A DNA stretch of 38,035 bases. It comes from Brotonthovivens sp045629925. Lineage in GTDB: Bacteria > Bacillota > Clostridia > Lachnospirales > Lachnospiraceae. Of the stretch, positions 1 through 7,650 are shown piece after piece. A model generated the notes under the pieces. That model saw only the letters and a program-made list of their open reading frames with translations. It was not told where the DNA came from and ran no database searches. Positions within the stretch are counted from its first letter, which is position 1, and each line of letters begins with the position of its first letter. The DNA lies in the NCBI GenBank assembly GCA_045629925.1, contig JAZQSD010000076.1, forward strand, positions 1 through 38,035, given 5' to 3'. A program made the translations under genes and the position numbers.

Positions 1-17
1 ACAGAGGAGGAGATATT

Positions 18-46
18 TTGACATTCATTCTGTTATGACATATAAT
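18..46 (+). promoter_or_regulatory. Sigma-A promoter of the priA operon
   Basis: A perfect -35 box TTGACA (18-23) and a perfect -10 box TATAAT (41-46) are separated by exactly 17 bp. Transcription should start near position 53, giving a leader of about 30 nt before priA. No terminator is visible between here and 11980, so it probably drives the whole housekeeping operon. Confidence 0.8.
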
Positions 47-84
47 ATAAAGTTGGCAGAGACTGTTTAAAAGGTGGTGAGCAG

Positions 85-2373
85 ATGGCTTGTTATGCCA
101 ATATAGTAATTGATATTTCATTGGAAAAATTAGATCGGACCTTTCAATATCTTGTTCCGGAAGAACTGAAGGCAGAACTTCGCCCAGGGATGCAAGTGAT
201 GATCCCATTTGGCAAAGGCAACCGTATGATTTCGGGCTATGTATTGGAATTAACTGACACCACAGAGTATGATCCTGCCAAGATTAAGCCAATCTGCAAG
301 GTAATTCCAGACAGTATAACAGCCCAGAACCAAATGTTAGCACTGGCTGCATGGATGCGTACTAATTATGGCGGTACCATGAACCAGGCGTTAAAAACAG
401 TCCTTCCTGTAAAGCGAAAAGCGACAGAGAAGGAAGTGAAAATCGTAAGACTGATCATGGACCGAGAACAGGCCGTGGCCATTTATAATGAGATGGTGAG
501 AAAACATCAGACAGCAAGAGCCAGACTGATGGAAGCTCTTTTGGAGCACGGCCAGATTCCTTACCAGACCCTATCTGGTAAATTGAACGTGTCAGCATCG
601 GTGATTAAAGCGTTGGAAGAAAAAATGATCCTGAAGGTGGACCATTACAGAGATTACAGGGATCCGTTAAAAGCCTTAAAAACTTCTTCTGACAATCACT
701 GGACATCTGTGACACTTAATTCAGATCAGCGACGGGTAGTTGAGGATATTGCAGCCCGTGTGGCAGCTGGAGACACAAGACCTTGTCTGCTCCATGGAGT
801 GACAGGAAGCGGCAAGACAGAAGTCTATATGGAGCTGATTGCATTGGCCATTTCAGAAGGAAAACAGGCAATTGTACTGATTCCAGAGATTGCCCTTACG
901 TTTCAGACAGTAATGCGTTTTTACAATCGATTCGGAGACCGGGTTTCTATTTTGAATTCCCGTATGTCTGCCGGAGAACGATATGATCAGTATGAGAGAG
1001 CACTTAAGGGTGAGATTGATGTGATGATCGGACCAAGATCCGCCTTGTTCACACCTTTTTCAAACCTTGGTTATATCATTATTGACGAAGAACACGAGTC
1101 CACATACAAAAGTGAGACAACCCCTCGCTATCACGCCAGAGAGACCGCCATTTACAGAGCGTCTATGATGCAGTCAAACTGCTGTGTGGTATTAGGTTCT
1201 GCTACGCCGTCTGTAGAGAGCTATACCAGGGCAAAAGCAGGAGAATTCTGTCTGTATGAATTGGCACAGCGCGTTGAGGAGAGATCCCTTCCTCAGGTAT
1301 ATGTGGAAGATCTGAGAGAAGAATTAAGAAAAGGCAACAGAACCATTTTGAGTGATCGGCTGCGAGAGTTGATGGTAGACAGACTGCAGCGAAAAGAGCA
1401 GATCATGTTGTTTATCAATCGCCGTGGTGTGGCAGGTTTTGTTTCCTGCAGATCTTGTGGGCATGTGATCAAATGTCCGCACTGCGATGTTTCTCTAAGC
1501 CTGCACAACAATGGCAAAATGGTATGTCACTATTGTGGACATACTGAGAATGCGGTGACAGCTTGTCCTGAGTGTGGTTCCAAGCTGATTGGAACATTTA
1601 AGGCAGGTACACAAAAGATTGAAAGCTATTTAAAAGAAGTATTCCCGCAGGCAAAAGTGCTTCGCATGGATTGGGATACAACTCGAAAAAAAGACAGCTA
1701 TGAGGAGATTCTAGCGGCATTTGCCAATCAGGAAGCAGATATTCTTATCGGAACGCAGATGATTGTAAAAGGACACGATTTTTCGAATGTAACGCTGGTT
1801 GGAATTCTTGCAGCGGATTTGTCTTTGCATGTGTCCGATTATCGGGCAGCAGAGAGAACTTTCCAGCTGTTAACTCAGGCAGCCGGAAGAGCAGGGAGAG
1901 GAAAACGGCCAGGAGAAGTAGTGATTCAGACTTATCAGCCAGAACATTACAGTATCCAGACCGCAAAAGGACAGGATTATCAGGCTTTTTATGAGCAGGA
2001 GATTGCATTCCGTCAGCTGCTTCGTTATCCGCCGGTGTGGAATCTTTTGGTAATTCACATGTCAGCAGATACCCAAGATAAAGTTGAGGATATTGCGGCT
2101 AAACTATCTGCAAAGATTAAGCAGATGTTAGATCAGGAGAATGCATCTTTGGTAGGAAAATCCGGCAAAAGAAAATCTGTGCAGATCATAGGTCCTGCAG
2201 ATCCGGTCATAGCAAAAGTAAATGATATTTACCGCAAGGTTTTATATTTAAAACATGCAGATTATTCCCATTTGATTTCTATCAAAGACAAATTGGAAAT
2301 ATATATAAAAGAACAGGAAATTACAAAGAGAGGAAATGTTCAGTTTGATTTCAATCCTATGAATGGATTCTAA
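85..2373 (+). CDS. priA: Primosomal protein N' (replication restart helicase PriA)
   Basis: PriA is a cytoplasmic 3'-to-5' superfamily 2 DNA helicase that recognises abandoned replication forks and reloads the replicative helicase. The 762-residue length fits the family. The Walker A motif GVTGSGKTE begins near residue 238, the DEEH box lies in IIDEEHESTYKSE, and the zinc-binding insertion shows four CxxC pairs (CRSC, CPHC, CHYC, CPEC) at about residues 450-495. Helicase motifs continue in GTQMIVKGHDF and QAAGRAGRG. The ATG is preceded by AAGGTGGTG at 71-79. It is the first gene of the operon, directly behind a consensus promoter, with def 27 nt downstream. This pairing is common in Firmicutes. 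Confidence 0.97.
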   Translation: MACYANIVIDISLEKLDRTFQYLVPEELKAELRPGMQVMIPFGKGNRMISGYVLELTDTTEYDPAKIKPICKVIPDSITAQNQMLALAAWMRTNYGGTMNQALKTVLPVKRKATEKEVKIVRLIMDREQAVAIYNEMVRKHQTARARLMEALLEHGQIPYQTLSGKLNVSASVIKALEEKMILKVDHYRDYRDPLKALKTSSDNHWTSVTLNSDQRRVVEDIAARVAAGDTRPCLLHGVTGSGKTEVYMELIALAISEGKQAIVLIPEIALTFQTVMRFYNRFGDRVSILNSRMSAGERYDQYERALKGEIDVMIGPRSALFTPFSNLGYIIIDEEHESTYKSETTPRYHARETAIYRASMMQSNCCVVLGSATPSVESYTRAKAGEFCLYELAQRVEERSLPQVYVEDLREELRKGNRTILSDRLRELMVDRLQRKEQIMLFINRRGVAGFVSCRSCGHVIKCPHCDVSLSLHNNGKMVCHYCGHTENAVTACPECGSKLIGTFKAGTQKIESYLKEVFPQAKVLRMDWDTTRKKDSYEEILAAFANQEADILIGTQMIVKGHDFSNVTLVGILAADLSLHVSDYRAAERTFQLLTQAAGRAGRGKRPGEVVIQTYQPEHYSIQTAKGQDYQAFYEQEIAFRQLLRYPPVWNLLVIHMSADTQDKVEDIAAKLSAKIKQMLDQENASLVGKSGKRKSVQIIGPADPVIAKVNDIYRKVLYLKHADYSHLISIKDKLEIYIKEQEITKRGNVQFDFNPMNGF

Positions 2374-2400
2374 AACAAGCTGAAATTAAAGGAGGAAATT

Positions 2401-2892
2401 ATGGCATTAAGACAGATTAGAGTAATGGGAGATGAAGTTTTAACAAAGGTGTGCAGACCAGTTACAGAGGTTACACCAAGAATTATAGAGCTTATCGATG
2501 ATATGTTAGAGACAATGTATGATGCAAACGGAGTTGGCCTTGCGGCACCACAGGTAGGTGTGCTTCGCCGAGTGGTTGTAATCGATATCGGTGACGGACC
2601 AATTGTAATGATCAATCCAGAGATTATTGAAACATCCGGTGAGCAGACTGGCGATGAAGGCTGTTTAAGTCTTCCAGGAAAAGCTGGTCAGGTTACAAGA
2701 CCAAACTATGTTAAAGCACGTTTCTACGATGAAGATATGGAATGTTATGAGATTGAAGGGGAAGAACTGCTTGCCCGTGCAATCTGTCATGAACTTGATC
2801 ATCTGGATGGTCATATGTACGTGGAAAAAGTAGAAGGTGAACTTCACGACATGCAGTATGCAGATCCAGAAGAAATGGAAGAGGAAGAATAA
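2401..2892 (+). CDS. def: Peptide deformylase
   Basis: The enzyme removes the formyl group from the N-terminal methionine of new proteins at the ribosome. The 163-residue protein carries all three family motifs: GVGLAAPQ, EGCLSLPG with metal ligand Cys88, and HELDH with ligands His130 and His134 and catalytic Glu131. The C-terminal tail is very acidic (a run of Glu after residue 155). A strong AAAGGAGG ribosome site precedes the ATG. The fmt start lies one base after the stop, so the enzymes that add and remove the formyl group are translationally adjacent. Confidence 0.97.
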   Translation: MALRQIRVMGDEVLTKVCRPVTEVTPRIIELIDDMLETMYDANGVGLAAPQVGVLRRVVVIDIGDGPIVMINPEIIETSGEQTGDEGCLSLPGKAGQVTRPNYVKARFYDEDMECYEIEGEELLARAICHELDHLDGHMYVEKVEGELHDMQYADPEEMEEEE

Positions 2893-2893
2893 G

Positions 2894-3829
2894 ATGAGAG
2901 TCATTTTTATGGGAACCCCAGATTTTTCTGTGGGTACATTAGAAGCGCTGATTGAAGCTGGCCATGAGGTGGTGTTGGCAGTAACTCAGCCAGACAAACC
3001 AAAGGGACGTGGAAAAGCAATGCAGTTTCCGCCTGTTAAGGAAGCCGCACTTGCTCACGAGATTCCTGTTTACCAGCCAAATCGTGTTCGCGAGCCAGAG
3101 TGTATCGAATATTTGAGACAGTACGCGCCAGATATTATCATTGTTGTAGCGTTTGGGCAGATTCTTCCAAAGGAAATTCTGGAAATGCCTAAATACGGAT
3201 GCGTAAACGTACATGCATCCCTGCTTCCAAAATACCGTGGTGCAGCGCCAATCCAGTGGGCTGTTATCAACGGGGAAAAGGTAACAGGTGTTACCACAAT
3301 GAAGATGGATGAAGGCCTTGACACTGGTGACATGATCATGAAAACAGAAGTGGTGATCGATGAAAAAGAAACAGGTGGAAGTCTGTTTGATAAGCTTGCC
3401 GCAGAAGGAGCGAAACTTTGCGTTGAGACAGTGGCTGCTATGGAGGCAGGACAGGCAGTGTTTACACCACAGGATCATAAGGCTGCTACTTTGACAAAGA
3501 TTATTAAAAAACAGCTTGGCAATATAGACTGGACTAAATCTGCAAAAGAGATTGAATGTCTGATCAGAGGTTTAAATCCATGGCCAAGCGCGTATACTAG
3601 ACTGGATGGAAAGACATTAAAGATCTGGGATGCACAGGTGGTAGATGCAGATACACAAGCTCTGCCAGGAACAATTACCCTTGTTGGGAAAAAAGAACTT
3701 TTCGTGCAGACAGGACTTGGACAGCTTTCCTTAAAAGAAGTTCAGTTGGAGGGCAAAAAACGTATGGAGACAGACGCTTTCCTTCGTGGATGCCAAATTG
3801 CAGAGGGACAGGTTCTTTCTGCTGAGTAA
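2894..3829 (+). CDS. fmt: Methionyl-tRNA formyltransferase
   Basis: Fmt formylates the amino group of Met on initiator tRNA using 10-formyl-tetrahydrofolate. The 311-residue product starts with the typical MRVIFMGTPDFS and has the catalytic-loop signature HASLLPKYRGAAPIQWA (His107 onward) and DEGLDTGD. The C-terminal OB-like tRNA-binding region covers roughly residues 205-305. The frame is open upstream to 2837, but the extension overlaps def and has no family similarity, so the ATG at 2894 is chosen. Its ribosome site (GGAAGAGGAAGAA) lies inside the end of def, which suggests coupling. Confidence 0.97.
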   Translation: MRVIFMGTPDFSVGTLEALIEAGHEVVLAVTQPDKPKGRGKAMQFPPVKEAALAHEIPVYQPNRVREPECIEYLRQYAPDIIIVVAFGQILPKEILEMPKYGCVNVHASLLPKYRGAAPIQWAVINGEKVTGVTTMKMDEGLDTGDMIMKTEVVIDEKETGGSLFDKLAAEGAKLCVETVAAMEAGQAVFTPQDHKAATLTKIIKKQLGNIDWTKSAKEIECLIRGLNPWPSAYTRLDGKTLKIWDAQVVDADTQALPGTITLVGKKELFVQTGLGQLSLKEVQLEGKKRMETDAFLRGCQIAEGQVLSAE

Positions 3830-3840
3830 AGGAGATTTTT

Positions 3841-4551
3841 ATGCCTTATTATGGATATGGTTACGGATTCTTCTGGGATCCGACCTATATATTGATTGTA
3901 ATTGGAGCTATCATTTGTCTGGTAGCTTCCGCAAGAGTTAGATCTACTTATAACAGATACAGCAGAATATCCAGCATGTCTGGTCTTACTGGGGCAGAGG
4001 CAGCAGCGAGGATCCTTCAGAATGCAGGAATCACAGATGTGCGTATTGGTCGCGTGGCTGGCAATCTTTCTGACCATTATGATCCAAGAAGCAAAACATT
4101 GAATCTTTCTGCAGGAGTTTATGGATCTACTTCTGTTGCGGCTCTTGGAGTGGCAGCCCATGAGTGCGGACATGCCATCCAGCATCACAACGGGTATTTC
4201 CCACTTCGATTCAGAGGGGCGCTGGTGCCAGTGGCCAATTTCGGTTCTACTTTGGCATGGCCGTTGATTATTATTGGTATTTTTATTCAGGGTCAGTTTC
4301 TTGTTGAAATCGGTATTATCTTTTTCTCATTGGCAGTACTGTTTCAGTTGGTGACACTGCCTGTAGAATTCAACGCTTCCAGAAGAGCTATGGGAAAATT
4401 AGAGACACTTGGAATTCTGGGTGACAGGGAATTGCGCCTGACAGGAAAAGTCCTTCGTGCAGCGGCACTGACTTATGTAGCGAGTGCGGCGGCAAGTATT
4501 TTGCAGTTGCTGCGTCTGGTGCTTTTATTTGGAGGAAGAAGAAATGACTAA
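3841..4551 (+). CDS. Membrane-bound neutral zinc metallopeptidase (YugP family)
   Basis: The 236-residue protein has an N-terminal membrane segment (about residues 11-29), a zinc-binding HEXXH motif in AAHECGHAIQHH (His107, Glu108, His111), and two or three further hydrophobic segments at about 120-180 and 215-232. This layout matches the YugP/Zn_peptidase_2 family, membrane peptidases whose substrates are not established. It has the AGGAG ribosome site expected of a real gene. It sits between fmt and rsmB and overlaps rsmB by 8 nt, so it belongs to the operon. The position suggests a housekeeping role but does not show a functional link to formylation. Confidence 0.88.
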   Translation: MPYYGYGYGFFWDPTYILIVIGAIICLVASARVRSTYNRYSRISSMSGLTGAEAAARILQNAGITDVRIGRVAGNLSDHYDPRSKTLNLSAGVYGSTSVAALGVAAHECGHAIQHHNGYFPLRFRGALVPVANFGSTLAWPLIIIGIFIQGQFLVEIGIIFFSLAVLFQLVTLPVEFNASRRAMGKLETLGILGDRELRLTGKVLRAAALTYVASAAASILQLLRLVLLFGGRRND

Positions 4552-5851
4552 TACGGTCAACACAAGAGAACTGATTCTGTCTATCTTGTTGGATGTAACT
4601 GCAGGTCGAGAGTACAGCCATATTGCTCTTAGAAATGTACTGGACAAATACCGTTATCTGCCAAAACAGGACAGAGCGTTTATTACCCGCGTTACAGAGG
4701 GAACTCTCGAGCGGATGATTGAGCTGGATTATATTATCAATCAGTTTTCTAAGACAAAAGTAAATAAGATGAAACCTGTGATTCGCAATGTTCTGCGGAT
4801 GGGAGTATATCAGTTAAAATATATGGACAGCGTGCCTGATAGGGCAGCTTGCAACGAGGCGGTTAATCTGGCGGTGCGCAAGGGCTTTTCAGGTTTGAAA
4901 GGATTTGTAAACGGAGTAATGCGTTCTGTTAGCAGAGGACTTGCAGATGTGGATTATCCTTCCGTGGAAAAACAGCCTAACGAGTATCTGTCTGTTGCTT
5001 GTTCACTGCCATTGTGGCTTGTGGATATGTGGGTGAAAGAGTACGGATATGAGCAGACAAAAGCAATGGCAGAGACTTTTTTAGAGCCTTCGAAAACATG
5101 TATCCGAACAAATCTTACGCTGACAACGCCAGAAGAATTAAAAAATCTGTTGGAAAAAGAAGGGGTAACAGTTGAGCAGAATCCTGCCTTAGAGTATTCG
5201 TTCTTTATTTCTGACTATGATGCACTGGATGAGCTGGATAGTTTTGATCAGGGCCTGTTTTACGTGCAGGATACAGCCTCAATGATGGTGGCTGAGTCAG
5301 CCCAGGTGCTTCCTGAAAGTTACGTAATCGATGTGTGCGCTGCTCCAGGCGGGAAAAGTGCTCACATGGCAGAAAAACTTCAGGGGACGGGAATGGTTGA
5401 GGCCCGGGATGTAACGGATTACAAAGTGGAATTAATGGAAGAGAACATTGAAAGATGTCGCTTGACGAATATGAAAGCTGTTTGTCAGGATGCCACAGTG
5501 TTGGATAAAGATTCTGTGGAGAAAGCAGATATCCTGATTGCAGATCTTCCATGTTCTGGGTTAGGTATCCTTGGCAGAAAACCAGATATCCGATATCGTA
5601 TGAATTATGAGCAGATCAAAGAGTTGGCAGCACTGCAGAGAAAGATGCTGTCAGTGGTACATAATTATGTGAAACCTGGCGGACAGCTGATCTACAGCAC
5701 CTGTACCGTAAATCACATGGAAAATCAGGACAATGCCCTTTGGTTTGCCAAAGAGTATCCTCAATTTGAATTAGAATCTATGGAGCAGATCTACCCGGCA
5801 GCAGGACAGACGGATGGATTTTTCATTTCAAGATTTCGAAAAAAAGGATAG
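4544..5851 (+). CDS. rsmB: 16S rRNA (cytosine-967-C5)-methyltransferase
   Basis: RsmB methylates C967 of 16S rRNA using S-adenosylmethionine. The 435-residue protein has an N-terminal NusB-like RNA-binding domain (about 1-135) and a Rossmann methyltransferase domain. SAM motif I is VCAAPGGKSAHMAE. The PC motif (DLPCSGLG, Cys337) supplies the release cysteine, and the TC motif (STCTVN, Cys387) supplies the catalytic nucleophile. The frame extends upstream to 4484, but the ATG at 4544 follows a GGAGGAAG ribosome site inside the upstream gene and starts the family-typical sequence. It overlaps the peptidase gene by 8 nt. Confidence 0.95.
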   Translation: MTNTVNTRELILSILLDVTAGREYSHIALRNVLDKYRYLPKQDRAFITRVTEGTLERMIELDYIINQFSKTKVNKMKPVIRNVLRMGVYQLKYMDSVPDRAACNEAVNLAVRKGFSGLKGFVNGVMRSVSRGLADVDYPSVEKQPNEYLSVACSLPLWLVDMWVKEYGYEQTKAMAETFLEPSKTCIRTNLTLTTPEELKNLLEKEGVTVEQNPALEYSFFISDYDALDELDSFDQGLFYVQDTASMMVAESAQVLPESYVIDVCAAPGGKSAHMAEKLQGTGMVEARDVTDYKVELMEENIERCRLTNMKAVCQDATVLDKDSVEKADILIADLPCSGLGILGRKPDIRYRMNYEQIKELAALQRKMLSVVHNYVKPGGQLIYSTCTVNHMENQDNALWFAKEYPQFELESMEQIYPAAGQTDGFFISRFRKKG

Positions 5852-5857
5852 TACTAT

Positions 5858-6892
5858 ATGAATAAAACAGACATTCGGTCGTTGAATATGAAGGAACTGA
5901 AAGGTTTCATGGAGTCTATGGGAGAGAAAGCTTTTCGTGCAAAGCAGATCTATCAGTGGCTTCACCAGAAACAGGTGGAATCCTTCGATGAGATGACGAA
6001 TTTATCAGAGAGTTTAAGAAACAAATTAAAGGAAAACTGCACATTGACTGTGTTAAAGGCAGTGACAGTGCAGACTTCCAAGATAGACGGCACAAAGAAG
6101 TATCTGTTTGTGCTAGAAGACGGCAATATGGTAGAGAGTGTGTTAATGCGCTATAAGCATGGCAATTCTGTCTGCATTTCATCCCAGGTAGGATGCCGTA
6201 TGGGCTGTAAATTCTGTGCATCTACCCTTGATGGATTGGTGCGTGGGCTTACCCCAGCAGAAATGTTAGAGCAGATCTACCGAATTACAAAAGACACTGG
6301 TGAGAGAGTTTCCAATGTGGTAGTGATGGGCACGGGAGAACCGCTGGATAATTATGACAATCTTGTGAAGTTTATCCAGATGCTTACGGATGAGAATGGA
6401 TTAAACATCAGTCAGCGAAATCTTACGGTTTCAACTTGTGGAATTGTGCCAAAGATGAAAGAACTGGCAGATTTAAAATTGCAGATTACACTGGCGTTAT
6501 CTTTGCATGCATCCACACAGGAAAAACGCCAGGAACTGATGCCAATCGCCAATGCGTATAATATTCAGGAAACCATTGAGGCCTGCAGATATTATTTTGA
6601 ACAGACAGGAAGACGTATTTCCTTTGAATACAGTCTGGTGGCAGGAGTCAATGATTCACAGCAAGATGCCATGCAGTTAGCGGCACTTGTGAAAGGGATT
6701 AACTGCCATTTGAACCTGATTCCGGTGAATCCGATTAAGGAAAGAGACTACGTTCAGCCAGATATGAGAGCGGTCCGGGATTTTCAAAATAAACTTGAAA
6801 AATGCGGAATAAATGTTACTATTAGAAGGGAAATGGGCCGTGATATTGACGGGGCTTGTGGCCAGTTAAGAAAGAGATTTTCAGAAAGGTAG
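5858..6892 (+). CDS. rlmN: Dual-specificity RNA methyltransferase RlmN
   Basis: This radical-SAM enzyme makes 2-methyladenosine at A2503 of 23S rRNA and A37 of some tRNAs. The 344-residue length is typical. The CxxxCxxC iron-sulfur motif is CRMGCKFC (Cys113, Cys117, Cys120), and the C-terminal resolving cysteine lies in GACGQL (Cys334). The SAM-binding GTGEPLDNYDN is also present. It starts 6 nt after rsmB, so the two rRNA methyltransferases are produced together. Cfr, its resistance-conferring relative, is an unlikely alternative because the gene sits in the conserved rlmN position of this operon. Confidence 0.96.
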   Translation: MNKTDIRSLNMKELKGFMESMGEKAFRAKQIYQWLHQKQVESFDEMTNLSESLRNKLKENCTLTVLKAVTVQTSKIDGTKKYLFVLEDGNMVESVLMRYKHGNSVCISSQVGCRMGCKFCASTLDGLVRGLTPAEMLEQIYRITKDTGERVSNVVVMGTGEPLDNYDNLVKFIQMLTDENGLNISQRNLTVSTCGIVPKMKELADLKLQITLALSLHASTQEKRQELMPIANAYNIQETIEACRYYFEQTGRRISFEYSLVAGVNDSQQDAMQLAALVKGINCHLNLIPVNPIKERDYVQPDMRAVRDFQNKLEKCGINVTIRREMGRDIDGACGQLRKRFSER

Positions 6893-6903
6893 GTAAATGT
6901 GTT

Positions 6904-7650
6904 ATGGAGTCATATGCCATTACGGATTTGGGCAAGATGCGAAGTATTAACGAAGATTACTTTTACACATCCGAAGAGCCAGTAGGACATTTACCAAACC
7001 TTTTTATAGTGGCAGATGGAATGGGCGGACATGACGGCGGCGAATTCGCATCCAGACATGCAGTAAATGCAATTGTAAAGGGTGTTAAGAAGAGCAGCAA
7101 GAAGGATCCGGAAGCTGTTTTGCAGGCGGCAATAACGGCAGCCAACAAAGCATTGTTAGAGCATGTGCGCATGTATCCTAAGATGAAAGGGATGGGCACA
7201 ACCATCGTGGCAGCCACATACATAAAGGGCAGTCTCAAAGTTGCCAATGTAGGAGACAGCAGACTGTATCTTGTGGGAAGTAAGATTCGACAGATCACAG
7301 AGGATCATTCCTTTGTGCAGGAGATGGTTCGTTTGGGTGAACTTACCGAAGAGGAAGCAAGAAACCATCCAAATAAGAACGTTATTACACGTGCTGTGGG
7401 TCCGGAAAAAGATGTGAAAGTAGATTTCTTCGACGTGGAACCACTTCCGGGCGACAAAGTGTTACTTTGTTCAGATGGATTGACCAATATGGTATCTGAT
7501 GAACAGATTCTTCAAATTTTAAATAGAACAGATCTGAAATTGGAAGAAAAAGTGGAATTACTTGCGGATACAGCTAATAAAAATGGTGGAAAAGATAACA
7601 TAACAGTAGTGGTTGTGGATCTTAAGATAGATGAGGTGCAAAATGATTAG
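6904..7650 (+). CDS. prpC: PP2C-family Ser/Thr protein phosphatase (Stp/PrpC type)
   Basis: It is a cytoplasmic metal-dependent phosphatase that reverses phosphorylation by the adjacent PASTA kinase. The 248 residues carry the PP2C motifs in order: early acidic NEDYF (Asp18), DGMGGHDGG (Asp38), GMGTTIV, VGDSRLY, TEDHSFV, LCSDGLTNMV and GGKDNITVVVV. The frame is open from 6856, but that extension lies inside rlmN. The ATG at 6904 gives the conserved N-terminus and has AAGGTAGG upstream. Its last 8 nt overlap the kinase start, the usual arrangement for this phosphatase-kinase pair. Confidence 0.95.
   Translation: MESYAITDLGKMRSINEDYFYTSEEPVGHLPNLFIVADGMGGHDGGEFASRHAVNAIVKGVKKSSKKDPEAVLQAAITAANKALLEHVRMYPKMKGMGTTIVAATYIKGSLKVANVGDSRLYLVGSKIRQITEDHSFVQEMVRLGELTEEEARNHPNKNVITRAVGPEKDVKVDFFDVEPLPGDKVLLCSDGLTNMVSDEQILQILNRTDLKLEEKVELLADTANKNGGKDNITVVVVDLKIDEVQND

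Noticed and set aside
2939..3478. Antisense open frame of 179 codons opposite fmt
   Set aside because: Overlaps catalytic motifs of fmt and has no plausible ribosome site or family motif.
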